A DNA stretch of 64,000 nt from a virus: the IMG/VR virus record IMGVR_UViG_3300044798_000325, positions 1 to 64,000 of that record; one strand, given 5' to 3'. The position numbers and the translations under genes were made by a program. The stretch's first letter is position 1; the number at the start of each line of letters is the position of its first letter. This document shows, piece after piece, positions 1-7,583 of this stretch. Below the pieces are notes generated by a model. The model had not been told where the DNA came from and ran no database searches. It was given only the letters and a program-made list of their open reading frames with translations.

Positions 1-1
1 C

Positions 2-178
2 GCCTTCGGCTCCAAGGGCAACGGTCTCCGCTTCGGCTGGTACGAAGAGGAGAGAGACAGCGGAAACCAGGTCGTGATCAGCACGCACTCGATCTTCGGA
101 ATCTCCAAGGTGCAGTTCAACGCCAAGGACTTCGGGATCATGGCAATCGACACGGCGGCCAAGCAGCCGGTCGGGTAA
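2..178 (+). CDS. Probable phage major capsid protein, C-terminal end (partial)
   Basis: The reading frame enters from the left edge and ends in TAA at 176-178, giving 58 residues. They include FGWYEEERDSGNQ, STHSIFGISKVQFN and a terminal FGIMAIDTAAKQPVG, the kind of beta-rich tail seen at the end of HK97- or P22-like capsid proteins whose final lines read 'V(G/I)..DTAA'. Its place directly before a decoration-like gene and a connector/adaptor gene supports a capsid role. The assignment rests on this resemblance and gene order; the catalytic or fold-defining N-terminal part is outside the window. Confidence 0.5.
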   Translation, partial: AFGSKGNGLRFGWYEEERDSGNQVVISTHSIFGISKVQFNAKDFGIMAIDTAAKQPVG

Positions 179-201
179 CAGGGGATCACAGGCATGACAA
201 C

Positions 202-221
202 GGGGGAGACGGATCTCCCCC
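202..221 (+). terminator. GC-rich hairpin after the capsid gene
   Basis: GGGGGAGA (202-209) pairs perfectly with TCTCCCCC (214-221) across a CGGA tetraloop. Only a short TT follows, so it is at best a weak terminator; a partial terminator or RNA-stabilising hairpin after the most expressed late gene is a common arrangement. Confidence 0.45.
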
Positions 222-248
222 TTCAGTAAAGGAAAAGGAGACACGACT

Positions 249-692
249 ATGTTGAAATCGGCAAATGTAGCAGGCGCCCGTCCTGCGGTTTACCCGGACG
301 AGGCTGGCAAGGTTCTGGTGAGCGACGGCTCGTATGAAATCACCGCAGCTCTGAACGTGGACGAGCAGACCATCGCACTGTGCTCGCTCCCGGCAGGGTG
401 CATCCCTCTGGACTTCACCCTGATTGTGGACGACCTCGATTCCGGTAGCGCTGCAATCGTCGTGGATGGCGGCGGAATCAATGCGGCGGAGGACGCGGTT
501 GATCAGATCATGATCTCCGCGTCCTCCGTGGCACAGGCGGGCGGGGTTGCCCGTTCGACGCTGTTTCCGATGGTGGCCCCCGTCGAGACGGAGACCTTGT
601 TTGGGATGCACATCACCACGGCAGCGGGAACAGCCGCAGCAGGGACCATCCGTGGGATTCTGACGTACCGCGCCGCGGAGTACGGCGGCTAA
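249..692 (+). CDS. Probable head decoration protein
   Basis: 147 residues. The start is set by an AGGAG sequence eight bases upstream of ATG 249. The protein is small, Ala/Gly/Val-rich and beta-strand-like (AGKVLVSDGSYEITAAL, LDFTLIVDDLDSGSAA), ending IRGILTYRAAEYGG, with no signal peptide or membrane segment. A protein of this size and composition immediately after the capsid gene is usually a capsid-stabilising or decoration protein. I recognise no enzymatic motif, so the role comes mainly from position. Confidence 0.5.
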   Translation: MLKSANVAGARPAVYPDEAGKVLVSDGSYEITAALNVDEQTIALCSLPAGCIPLDFTLIVDDLDSGSAAIVVDGGGINAAEDAVDQIMISASSVAQAGGVARSTLFPMVAPVETETLFGMHITTAAGTAAAGTIRGILTYRAAEYGG

Positions 693-695
693 AAA

Positions 696-764
696 GGGTC
701 CACACGACCCCGTAGGCGTGGCGGTAGGGGTGCCCCCTCTTCTCGCTCCACCGTCACGGCCTAC
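696..764 (+). other. Structured intergenic segment with two hairpins
   Basis: GGGTC (696-700) pairs with GACCC (706-710). A larger stem pairs 712-725 with 750-764 (GTAGGC...GCGGT against ACCGT...GCCTAC, one bulge and one mismatch) with a further G/C-rich helix possible inside its loop. No U-run follows. The second stem ends just before the GGAGG ribosome site of the 781 gene and could influence its translation. Confidence 0.35.
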
Positions 765-780
765 AAACATTGGAGGAGTT

Positions 781-1197
781 ATGCAGGTTCAATTGTTGGT
801 CGAGAGAGACCAGAACGAGTGCATCGTCAACCTGGCGGGGACGGCCTATAAGTTCAAGCGAAACGATTATGGGCACCTTGTCAGTGATATCACGGACCAG
901 GAGCACATCAAAAGGATCTCGGACCCGTTCCACAACACCGCGTTCAAGGAATACAACGTCCTGAAGAAGATCACCGATGAAGTGGCGCCTGTTGCGGACT
1001 CACCCGAAGCTGTCCCGGAGACTGCCGAGAGCCGCATGTCGGCACATTTCGGGAACGAGATGCCCGTGCATGAGCAGGTCGGTAAGGACGCCTTTGCACC
1101 CCACACCGGACAGGTGGACAAATCTCTCGAAGCCAAAAAGTCTCTTCCCCCCTATCCCAAAAAGGGATCAAAGAGACCGCAGAAGAGGAAAAACTGA
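781..1197 (+). CDS. Phage protein of unknown function, charged C-terminus
   Basis: 138 residues. ATG 781 is chosen over an in-frame upstream extension because TGGAGGAG lies just before it. The N-terminal 60 residues look folded (VQLLVERDQNE, VNLAGTAYKFKRNDYGH); the rest is a charged, probably disordered tail ending in a basic cluster (KKGSKRPQKRKN). The stop codon shares a base with the next start (TGATG), indicating translational coupling to the adaptor gene. Position between decoration and connector genes suggests a small head-associated or assembly protein; the function is not recognisable from sequence. Confidence 0.6.
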   Translation: MQVQLLVERDQNECIVNLAGTAYKFKRNDYGHLVSDITDQEHIKRISDPFHNTAFKEYNVLKKITDEVAPVADSPEAVPETAESRMSAHFGNEMPVHEQVGKDAFAPHTGQVDKSLEAKKSLPPYPKKGSKRPQKRKN

Positions 1198-1835
1198 TGG
1201 AAGTAGATGTAATCGTGACAGAGGTTGAGAAAATAGTCCAGGACGCGACTTACGACGAGACCTGGATCATCGGAAAGTTCAACGAGGCCCTGCTCCTACT
1301 GGCTACGATGTGCCGAATCCCTGGCCTTCAGACGACCGCGGTGGTAGAGGCGGCAGCAGCGGCAATGACAGCGGCTCTTCCGAAGACCTACCTGCATGAC
1401 CTCTTCCTCGTGACGACACCGACGTACCCACAGGGCATTCTGATTGCCCCGAACATTAAGGAATTGAAGGCGAATTCCAATGACACACGGACCGGCCCCG
1501 TGCAGATCATCTGCCTTGATGGGAAGATCCTGAACTTCAGACCCATCCCGGAAGATGCCGAGAATATGACGCTTCATTTCTACGGAAAACCGAGGGAGTT
1601 GGCAGCCGGGGACGTGTTTCCCGACTACATCCCGGAGATTCTTCACAAGGAGATCTTCCAGAATTACGCTCTTAAGGAAGCCTACCTTCAGATCGAGGAC
1701 GGGCTCGACGGAGTGATGCCGAACACGCAGAAATACAGCGGTCTGGCCGCAAACGGAATTGCCTCTCTGGTCGCTTTCTACCCGAACGCGCCCAAGGCAA
1801 GAGCGGATGTCCAACGGACAAGGCTGGATTTCTGA
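1197..1835 (+). CDS. Probable head-to-tail adaptor (connector) protein
   Basis: 212 residues. The N-terminal half is helical (IVTEVEKIVQDATYDETWIIGKFNEALLLLA, short stretches of which resemble adaptor proteins that begin with helices counting 'FNEAL..La'), followed by a beta-rich middle (YLHDLFLVTTPT, LDGKILNFRPIP, MTLHFYGKPREL) and a helical end. This architecture and the location two genes after the capsid fit the adaptor ring that sits under the portal of short-tailed phages. It overlaps its neighbours by one base at each end (TGATG), so the run 781-3076 is one coupled unit. Assignment is by architecture and order, not by a diagnostic motif. Confidence 0.5.
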   Translation: MEVDVIVTEVEKIVQDATYDETWIIGKFNEALLLLATMCRIPGLQTTAVVEAAAAAMTAALPKTYLHDLFLVTTPTYPQGILIAPNIKELKANSNDTRTGPVQIICLDGKILNFRPIPEDAENMTLHFYGKPRELAAGDVFPDYIPEILHKEIFQNYALKEAYLQIEDGLDGVMPNTQKYSGLAANGIASLVAFYPNAPKARADVQRTRLDF

Positions 1836-3076
1836 TGAAACCTTTAACGATCAGGGGATTCAAAGGCATGAATAACATACTCGAAGAGGGCGGATTTTCG
1901 GGCCATGAGGATGGGACGATGACAGCGATCCCGAAGGTCATTCTGAACGCCGATGTCACGGCAGAGGAAAGGCTGAAGAAGCGGGGCGGTTTTCGGCTCC
2001 TGGCCAGTCTTCCCAACGCACATAGCGCCTGGGGCACCAGGCATGTCTTGCTTGCTGCAGCGGAAGGCCGACTCTACCGATTCTATCCTGATGGGTCAAA
2101 AGTCAACCTTTGTGCCCTGTCCGGCCCCTTCGAGGAGAAACTCTTCTATGCCGCGGTGGACGACAAGATCTACATTTCAAGCCGCCACTGGATGGGAATC
2201 TTCGATCCGGCACAAAACACGGTGAGTTCATGGGGGATCCCGATCCCGGAGCAGCCGGTCCTTCTTCAATACAGCGGGACCGGGGCGCTGACTGCTGGGC
2301 GGTATCAGGTCTGCTACACGAACGTCGTCAACGGGCAGGTCGGCGGCAACGGAATGATCGCCGAGATCGACGTTCTGGCCGACAACTCAATGATTTCAAT
2401 TCTCAACAAACCATCCGACGCCATAGCATGGGCGACCGACCCGGACGGGAGCACCTTCTACCGGGCCGCGTATGAGAAGGCAGAGATCACAGAAATCGAC
2501 ACGATGGAGCCTCTACCAACCTTTCTGTGTAGTCCTCCCAACCCCATGAGGTTCATTCGTCGAGCGTTCGGTCGCCTGTGGGGCGCGGTGGACAGCACCC
2601 TACGTTACAGCGAACCCTATCGGTACGACCTCTATAAATCCACGAACATGTTCTCATTCCCCAATGAGATCCTTCTCGTTGCGTTTGTGGACGGTGGAAT
2701 CTTCGTCGGGTTCGATGACAGGACTATCTTCCTTCCCGGAACAGAGCCAAGCGGGATGCGAGAGGCCCATGTCGGGGCAGGGGTGGCGCGAAATATCCTC
2801 GCCTACTGCAACAACGTGCCGGATATGGGCAACAACGTCCCGGTCTGGGTATCAAAAGACGGCCTGATGGCGGGCGGGCATAGCGGTGCGCTCGCCAAGT
2901 TCACAAAGGACCGGGTCCAGTTCCCAGCCGGCCAGGAAGGGGCCGCGGTGTCCAGGACTGTCAACGGGCGGGAGCAGTTTTTGACCAGCTTCAAGCAGGA
3001 ACGCCCTCGCGGGAGTGGGGTCGGCTTTGGTGACTCCGCAACATGCGAGGTCGTGCGAAATGGGAAAGTTCTTTAG
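1835..3076 (+). CDS. Probable tail hub/nozzle protein with propeller-like repeats
   Basis: 413 residues, starting within the stop of the previous gene (TGATG). It opens with KPLTIRGFKGMNN, a start typical of podovirus tail proteins placed after the adaptor, and then runs through repeated beta blades (HVLLAAAEGRLYRFYPDG, KLFYAAVDDKIYISSRH, NEILLVAFVDGGIFVGFDD, NNVPVWVSKDGLMAGGHS). Four or more such blades suggest a beta-propeller or nozzle, comparable in position to T7 gp12 or P22 gp10. No catalytic motif is visible. Followed by a strong terminator at 3136-3186, which closes the head-tail transcription unit. Confidence 0.5.
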   Translation: MKPLTIRGFKGMNNILEEGGFSGHEDGTMTAIPKVILNADVTAEERLKKRGGFRLLASLPNAHSAWGTRHVLLAAAEGRLYRFYPDGSKVNLCALSGPFEEKLFYAAVDDKIYISSRHWMGIFDPAQNTVSSWGIPIPEQPVLLQYSGTGALTAGRYQVCYTNVVNGQVGGNGMIAEIDVLADNSMISILNKPSDAIAWATDPDGSTFYRAAYEKAEITEIDTMEPLPTFLCSPPNPMRFIRRAFGRLWGAVDSTLRYSEPYRYDLYKSTNMFSFPNEILLVAFVDGGIFVGFDDRTIFLPGTEPSGMREAHVGAGVARNILAYCNNVPDMGNNVPVWVSKDGLMAGGHSGALAKFTKDRVQFPAGQEGAAVSRTVNGREQFLTSFKQERPRGSGVGFGDSATCEVVRNGKVL

Positions 3077-3135
3077 TCTTTAGTAATTGGGGTTTCCCTG
3101 AAGGGTGGCCACCCGGACGGGAACGCAAGAAAGAC

Positions 3136-3186
3136 AAAAGGCGCACGGTAAGGTGCTTACCCACTTTACTTTGCGCCTTTTTCTTT
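3136..3186 (+). terminator. Rho-independent terminator with nested hairpin
   Basis: AAAAGGCGCA (3136-3145) pairs with TGCGCCTTTT (3172-3181), and an inner stem GGTAAG (3147-3152) pairs with CTTACC (3156-3161). A T-rich tract (TTTTTCTTT) follows. It separates the head-tail genes from the next unit. Confidence 0.75.
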
Positions 3187-3221
3187 GCCCCGAGCAACCA
3201 CACAACAAGGAGGATCACACG

Positions 3222-3878
3222 ATGAAAAGGATCAACGGTATTTTGGTGGCGGTGTGGACGATGTTCTTGGCCATGTTTGTCTCGGCGAGGCAGTATCTGT
3301 GGCCACAGTTCCACGAAGGGCAGGTAATAGCGACCCTTGAGGATCTCAAGGAGGCGATCAAGTCGGGCTGGAAGTTCACGGGCACCGTGACGATGGAACA
3401 CTGGAGGTCGGGGAAGCTGCTCTACACAGAGACGGGCACAAATACCTTCACGACGGAGGGTATGGCCAAACTCCTGAACATCATATTCCATGACATCTCC
3501 AAGGCCGCATCGCACATCTGGTACGTCGGTATCTTCAAAAACAACATCACCCCGGCCCTGGCCGACACGGGAGCGAAGCTGGGCTCCGGCAACGCCTACG
3601 GCGAGTGCCAGGATGCGGACTATGACAACCCGCTGACCAACCGGCCCGCGTACACCACGGAAGATACGACCACCGCGGTCATCACGAACGTCAACGCCAA
3701 GGCGCACTTCGTCATGAATGCGTCGATTACCGTCTACGGGGCCTTCCTCGTTGACACGACGGCAAAGACCAGCGCAGCGGGCACCCTGATGTGCGCCAAA
3801 CGGTTCGGGACTCCCCGTGCCGTCATCGCCGATGATGAAATCTATGTAACGTACCAGATCACCTGCACCACGAGCTAA
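3222..3878 (+). CDS. Virion-associated protein with N-terminal hydrophobic segment
   Basis: 218 residues. ATG 3222 is preceded by AAGGAGGATCAC, a near-consensus ribosome site, so the upstream in-frame extension through the terminator is rejected. Residues 6-22 (GILVAVWTMFLAMFVSA) are hydrophobic and could be a signal or anchor. The rest (FTTEGMAKLLN, HIWYVGIFKNN, DDEIYVTYQITCTTS) resembles a family of small phage structural proteins in tail regions that begin with a short 'G.tn.ft.eGm..LL' motif. A tail or neck role is likely but the hydrophobic N-terminus is odd for a virion protein. Confidence 0.6.
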   Translation: MKRINGILVAVWTMFLAMFVSARQYLWPQFHEGQVIATLEDLKEAIKSGWKFTGTVTMEHWRSGKLLYTETGTNTFTTEGMAKLLNIIFHDISKAASHIWYVGIFKNNITPALADTGAKLGSGNAYGECQDADYDNPLTNRPAYTTEDTTTAVITNVNAKAHFVMNASITVYGAFLVDTTAKTSAAGTLMCAKRFGTPRAVIADDEIYVTYQITCTTS

Positions 3879-3898
3879 TTTGCTCATAAGGTTCTTCT

Positions 3899-3927
3899 CC
3901 CGTGGGGTGCTTGGCTGACCCCACGGG
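3899..3927 (+). terminator. Strong GC-rich hairpin before the lipoprotein gene
   Basis: CCCGTGGGG (3899-3907) pairs perfectly with CCCCACGGG (3919-3927) around an 11-nt loop. There is no T-run after it, so it may reduce read-through or protect RNA ends instead of terminating fully. Confidence 0.4.
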
Positions 3928-3948
3928 AATAAGGAGGGAGAAAACAAG

Positions 3949-4557
3949 ATGAGACGATATCTGTCCGGTATTGGATGTCTTTTGATCGCGGTCTACGGGG
4001 TAACGCTCCTCGGCTGCGGCCCATCGAAAAACCAGTTATTGGCCGAACAATCGTTCTACGCGGCCAAGATCGCCGTCTCGAAGCAGGCAGCTTCACAGCC
4101 GATCTTTGAAATGGTCGCGGGGGACAACACCAAGCCTATCATCCTGCAAAACGTCAGTGCCTTGCGAGTCTTTCAGCTCCCGGCGAGCAGTGGGAATGAC
4201 GGGCTGAACCAGTACATTCAAAAGGACTATTCCGCGCCCTGGTTGAATCTCCTCGGGACGACAATCGGCGTAGCCCTCCCGTGGTACGGGGCTTATAAGA
4301 TGGTCGGTGCCATCGCTGATGTGATTCCCAAAACCGGCAACACGACCATGATCAGTAACGCAATCACCGGGGACGGGAACACCCAGACGAACAAAACGCA
4401 GATCGCGGGCGATATGAGCATCACCGCAAGCAACAACGCCGGGGCGGTTTCTCTGGGGAACCCGACGCTCATTCAGGACAACACGAGCACGCCGACGGTC
4501 GTCGATCAGCCGCCACCCGTGATCGTTGAACCGAGTTATCCACCTGCGACCGAATAG
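3949..4557 (+). CDS. Phage-encoded lipoprotein
   Basis: 202 residues with AAGGAGGGAG upstream. The N-terminus has two Arg residues, a hydrophobic core and a lipobox LLGC at residues 20-23, so signal peptidase II would release a protein lipidated on Cys23. The mature part has a second hydrophobic patch (LNLLGTTIGVALPWYGAYKMVGAIADVIP, about residues 98-126), then a Thr/Asn-rich beta section and a Pro-rich end (VVDQPPPVIVEPSYPP). It sits among virion genes but should end in the host envelope. Superinfection exclusion, a spanin-like or a DNA-entry role are all possible; none is shown by a motif. Confidence 0.7.
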   Translation: MRRYLSGIGCLLIAVYGVTLLGCGPSKNQLLAEQSFYAAKIAVSKQAASQPIFEMVAGDNTKPIILQNVSALRVFQLPASSGNDGLNQYIQKDYSAPWLNLLGTTIGVALPWYGAYKMVGAIADVIPKTGNTTMISNAITGDGNTQTNKTQIAGDMSITASNNAGAVSLGNPTLIQDNTSTPTVVDQPPPVIVEPSYPPATE

Positions 4558-4581
4558 GCGACTACGCCGTAGGAGAACACC

Positions 4582-4968
4582 ATGTTCAGCTCACATGCCG
4601 TAATCAACCTGGAGGGGTGGGAAGGCGCGACCTTCTATCAGGAATTCACCTGGGAGACGGGAGACCCGGCTGAACCCGTGGACCTGACTGACGTGACTGC
4701 CAGGATGCAGGTAAGGGCGGATGTTGCGGACGATGATCCTGTCTTCGATCTCACGACCGAAAACGGCGGGATCATCATTCTGTCTCCAGCGACCGATGGA
4801 AAGTACGCCATATTTCTCACCCCCGCGCAGACTTTGGGAATATGCCCGGACCACGAAAAGCGATCCCTCGTCTACGATCTATTCTTTGACCACGGGATCG
4901 ACAACGATACGGGCATGCAGCAAAGAGGAAAATTCACGTTCAACCCCGCAGTCACGAGGGCCGATTGA
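4582..4968 (+). CDS. Small beta-sandwich phage structural protein
   Basis: 128 residues with TAGGAG nine bases before ATG 4582. The pattern FYQEFTWETGDPAEPVDLTDVTARMQVR...KYAIFLTPAQT...YDLFFDH (quoted here in short pieces: FTWETG, VDLTDVTARMQVR, VYDLFFDH) matches the widespread small phage proteins with a BppU-N-like immunoglobulin or beta-sandwich fold, found with baseplate or fibre genes. Stop and next start overlap (TGATG). The fold inference is moderate; no specific partner can be named. Confidence 0.55.
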   Translation: MFSSHAVINLEGWEGATFYQEFTWETGDPAEPVDLTDVTARMQVRADVADDDPVFDLTTENGGIIILSPATDGKYAIFLTPAQTLGICPDHEKRSLVYDLFFDHGIDNDTGMQQRGKFTFNPAVTRAD

Positions 4969-5258
4969 TGAGAACAACGATCGTCACGACCATCCAGGTT
5001 CCAACCGTTGTAAGGGGAGCGCCAGTGCCGACCGTTGTTACAAACGCCTCGGCTTCGGTAACGGGAGCAGCGGTTGCGACAACCACCCCAGTTCCTACCG
5101 TTGTCAAAGGGGCGCCCGTGCCGGTCGTTATTCGCGACCCTGGCCCCCCTGATGCGATAAGGAGCGTATCCCCGCCTGGTGGGTACAAGATAACGAACAT
5201 CCGGATGGGTTCGGACAAAAAAGTAATAATAACATACAATTCAACCCCAGTGCCATAA
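4968..5258 (+). CDS. Small Val/Pro/Thr-rich repeat protein
   Basis: 96 residues from ATG 4968, which overlaps the preceding stop. The first 55 residues are low-complexity with a duplicated unit: VPTVVRGAPVPTVV near the start and VPTVVKGAPVPVVI after a Thr/Ala spacer. The C-terminal 40 residues are a short basic beta segment (YKITNIRMGSDKKVIITYN). It has the look of a linker, adhesin tip or fibre-associated protein. Not recognised as a known family. Confidence 0.55.
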   Translation: MRTTIVTTIQVPTVVRGAPVPTVVTNASASVTGAAVATTTPVPTVVKGAPVPVVIRDPGPPDAIRSVSPPGGYKITNIRMGSDKKVIITYNSTPVP

Positions 5259-5267
5259 GGAGACGAC

Positions 5268-5819
5268 ATGGAACTCTGGAACCGACTTCGATATGTGTTG
5301 AGCCCTCAATTTGACCTTTACGAGCAGGTAGCCAAGGTTGTTCGGGGCAATGTCGCCGACGTGGGCTTTGGGACAGGGTTCGGGGCGCACCTATTGACCA
5401 TGAACGCGCAGGCCGTGACTGGATATGAATTAGACGAGTGCGGCATAAGGTTTGCGCAAAAGGTCTTCCCCATTCCGAAACTTCGCTTCAAATACGGAGA
5501 TATCTCAAAGGGGATCGATGAAGGCCCTTACGATTTCATCGTTATGATTGACATCATTGAACACATCAAACACGACAAACAGGCCCTTTTGAATGCCAAG
5601 AGGATGATGGCCAAGAACGGTTCTCTGATCCTTTCTACACCCAACCGGCTGAGCAGGTATCGGAAGGCGGATACCCATGTCCGAGAGTACGCCCCAAAAG
5701 AGTTTGAGGGAATACTCAAGACCGCTTTTGTAAGTGTCAGCCTGCGAACATATACACTGGAACCGCTGGTTTCAGGCTACGAAAACCCTATGGTAGCCGT
5801 CTGCCGGAATGACGAATAG
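5268..5819 (+). CDS. Class I SAM-dependent methyltransferase
   Basis: 183 residues, AAGGAG ribosome site. Motif I is VADVGFGTGFG (about residues 31-41), the acidic residue ending beta-2 is in GYELDE (about 53-58), the next motif is YDFIVMIDIIEH (about 88-99) and the beta-5 region is NGSLILSTPN (about 121-130). This is the UbiG/type-11/12 methyltransferase layout and it lacks an NPPY-type DNA-methylase motif, so a small-molecule, sugar or protein acceptor is more likely than DNA. With the glycosyltransferase 0.5 kb downstream it may act in glycan or fibre modification; that link is inference. Confidence 0.8.
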   Translation: MELWNRLRYVLSPQFDLYEQVAKVVRGNVADVGFGTGFGAHLLTMNAQAVTGYELDECGIRFAQKVFPIPKLRFKYGDISKGIDEGPYDFIVMIDIIEHIKHDKQALLNAKRMMAKNGSLILSTPNRLSRYRKADTHVREYAPKEFEGILKTAFVSVSLRTYTLEPLVSGYENPMVAVCRNDE

Positions 5820-5857
5820 ACCGTAGGTGCCCGACTCTAAGAGAGGAGGACAAGAAA

Positions 5858-6313
5858 ATGGCTGGATTTCTAAGTGTGAGTTTCGATCCCGCGCAGATCA
5901 GCGATGCCCACAGCGCTGCGACGGCAGCTCTTGCAGCGGCAAGTGATGCCCATAGCGACGCGGCGGCAGCGGCTCTTGCCGCGGCGAGTGCCGTTAGCGC
6001 GGTAGCGGCACATTCCTCGGCGTGGGGTGTTGGCGCGTCCAAAGCGGCAGTGGCTTCGGCTGCTGCGGTCCACGCGCATTCCGTGGCCAATGCGGCGGCT
6101 TCTCAGGTCGTTATTGCTCAGTCTGCGGCAAGCGATGCTCAGAGTGCGGCAGCGGCGCTAGCTGCCGGAGCGTCGGCAGGGTTGGCGGCGAAGGGCCGTC
6201 TGTCGAGCGCGGTCTTCACAGATCCCGGTGTCAATTCGAGGGCTGTCAAGAACATCGTTTACACGTCGGCAGGGCTCATCAAACTGCGGTACAGCTCGCT
6301 CGCTCAGGCGTAG
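5858..6313 (+). CDS. Ala/Ser-rich fibre protein sharing a module with the 7584 gene
   Basis: 151 residues, AGAGGAGG upstream. It starts MAGFLSVSFDPAQ and contains about 100 residues of Ala/Ser/His repeats ending in AAHSSAWG and further Ala stretches, then a short C-terminal domain (LSSAVFTDPGVNSRAVKNIVY). The 7584 gene starts MPGYLSTSFDPNE and also has an Ala/Ser tract ending AAHSSAWG, so both carry the same N-terminal attachment module with different ends. Ala-rich heptads of this kind form trimeric coiled coils in phage fibres. A short fibre, collar or adaptor role is inferred. Confidence 0.65.
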   Translation: MAGFLSVSFDPAQISDAHSAATAALAAASDAHSDAAAAALAAASAVSAVAAHSSAWGVGASKAAVASAAAVHAHSVANAAASQVVIAQSAASDAQSAAAALAAGASAGLAAKGRLSSAVFTDPGVNSRAVKNIVYTSAGLIKLRYSSLAQA

Positions 6314-6327
6314 CAGTATCATCACCC

Positions 6328-6355
6328 GGAGAGGGGGGCGAAGGCTCCCTTCTCC
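6328..6355 (+). terminator. Hairpin between fibre and glycosyltransferase genes
   Basis: GGAGA (6328-6332) pairs with TCTCC (6351-6355), with a further GGG/CCC helix inside after a mismatch. No T-run follows. It may be a weak terminator or a structured leader of the next gene. Confidence 0.3.
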
Positions 6356-6375
6356 ATCCAAAAAGGGATGGCATA

Positions 6376-7410
6376 ATGTTCGTAGTTCACTGGAGCAACT
6401 GGGGTCCGCGGATCAGCGGGATGTACGAATCCTGTAAGAATCAGTGCAAATATGAGACCCGCGCCGGCATTCGATCGGAGCTTGCCATTTCCTACGAAGC
6501 CATCCCAACGGCAGAGAGGAACGACAAGGGTTTCCTCCCGATCACTTGGGAAGAGGCGAAAAAAGCCGACGTTTGGGTCCTCCATTCTGCCTTTCCCGAT
6601 GATGCGGAAATGAAGAAGGAGCAGGCGAAGAAGGTCACGGTGGCAGTGCTGCACGGGCCGACTGAGCACATGGTGTTCAAAGAGTGGGAGAAGGTGAGCG
6701 ACTCGTTCAACCTGCATGTGAACCTTCTCTGGAAGATGGACGCCACGGTCTGCATCAACACCCACGAGTACGATGTCATGAAGCTGTACGACGAGAAAGT
6801 GGGGCGCTGCCGGTATATTCCGAACAGCATTGACCTGGAAGACCTGGAGGGGACGGTGGCGTGGCAATATGAGGACCATCCGGCGATTCTCTCCTGCGAT
6901 ACTCCGAGGGTGGAAAAGCTGCCCCTTCATATCATCTGGGCAATGCCATACGTGATGGAGAAGATCCCGGAAGCAAGACTGAACGTATTTTCCCTGCTGC
7001 TTGAGCCGATCGGGATGTGGAGAAACGTCTTTGTCCGGAGCCACAAAAGAGCCCTGGAAACAGCCTGCGAGAACATCCAACTGGCAAACAACAACCTGAA
7101 ACCGTTCCAGGCAGGGGCGGACATCGGGTTCAACAACAACTATTCCGGCATTGCCAGCAGGGTGACGATGGAGATGATGGCCTTCGGCGTCCCTGTCGTC
7201 AGCTACAACGGGGAATATACGAAGTATCACGCAAGGCCGTTTGATCTTCATTCCATCGCAGAACAGATCGAGAGATGCTGGAATGACCTGAAGGCCCCTG
7301 GGAGTACGCTGAGGGAAGAAACTATGCAGTACGCCAGGGAGAACTTCGATAGGGGGAAACATGTTGAAACGTATATTGAGCTTTATAATGAGCTACTTGC
7401 CAAGAAGTAG
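6376..7410 (+). CDS. Glycosyltransferase (GT-B fold, GT4-like)
   Basis: 344 residues from ATG 6376; the longer in-frame extension would run back through the fibre gene in another frame and lacks a ribosome site, whereas AAAAAGGGATGG precedes 6376. Features of a GT-B enzyme are visible: a first half with alternating strands (KKVTVAVLHGPTEHMVF, ATVCINTHEYDVM), a junction YIPNSID (about 152-158), and a C-terminal nucleotide-sugar half with NNNYSGIASRVTMEMMAFGVPVVSYNG-like segments (the E of MEMMAFGVPVV is the usual donor-binding acidic region, about 265-280). It lies between two Ser/Ala-rich fibre genes, suggesting virion glycosylation, though a host-envelope target is possible. Confidence 0.75.
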   Translation: MFVVHWSNWGPRISGMYESCKNQCKYETRAGIRSELAISYEAIPTAERNDKGFLPITWEEAKKADVWVLHSAFPDDAEMKKEQAKKVTVAVLHGPTEHMVFKEWEKVSDSFNLHVNLLWKMDATVCINTHEYDVMKLYDEKVGRCRYIPNSIDLEDLEGTVAWQYEDHPAILSCDTPRVEKLPLHIIWAMPYVMEKIPEARLNVFSLLLEPIGMWRNVFVRSHKRALETACENIQLANNNLKPFQAGADIGFNNNYSGIASRVTMEMMAFGVPVVSYNGEYTKYHARPFDLHSIAEQIERCWNDLKAPGSTLREETMQYARENFDRGKHVETYIELYNELLAKK

Positions 7411-7420
7411 GAGCGCGAAC

Positions 7421-7582
7421 ATGGATACGAAATCGATCACTTTTGTAGTCACCACTGCCGTGTCCTTCGGAGACGGTGGAGACTGGCGCAGGAAGGTGAG
7501 GGCAGTCAGATCCACGATCAAAGAGGCGATAAAAAAAGACCCGGACTTCAAGGTCCTGAAGGTGGAAAGCAAGGAAGAGTAA
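7421..7582 (+). CDS. Small hypothetical protein
   Basis: 53 residues. ATG 7421 follows TAGGAGCGCGAAC; an upstream in-frame ATG at 7361 would overlap the glycosyltransferase by 50 bases and has no ribosome site. The protein has a beta start (ITFVVTTAVSF) and a basic helix (WRRKVRAVRSTIKEAIKKD). Function unknown; it stands between the glycosyltransferase and the second fibre gene. Confidence 0.5.
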   Translation: MDTKSITFVVTTAVSFGDGGDWRRKVRAVRSTIKEAIKKDPDFKVLKVESKEE

Positions 7583-7583
7583 G

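Noticed and set aside
5268-5819. DNA methyltransferase
   Set aside because: Motif I fits SAM enzymes but no NPPY/DPPY-type catalytic motif exists; layout is of small-molecule methyltransferases.
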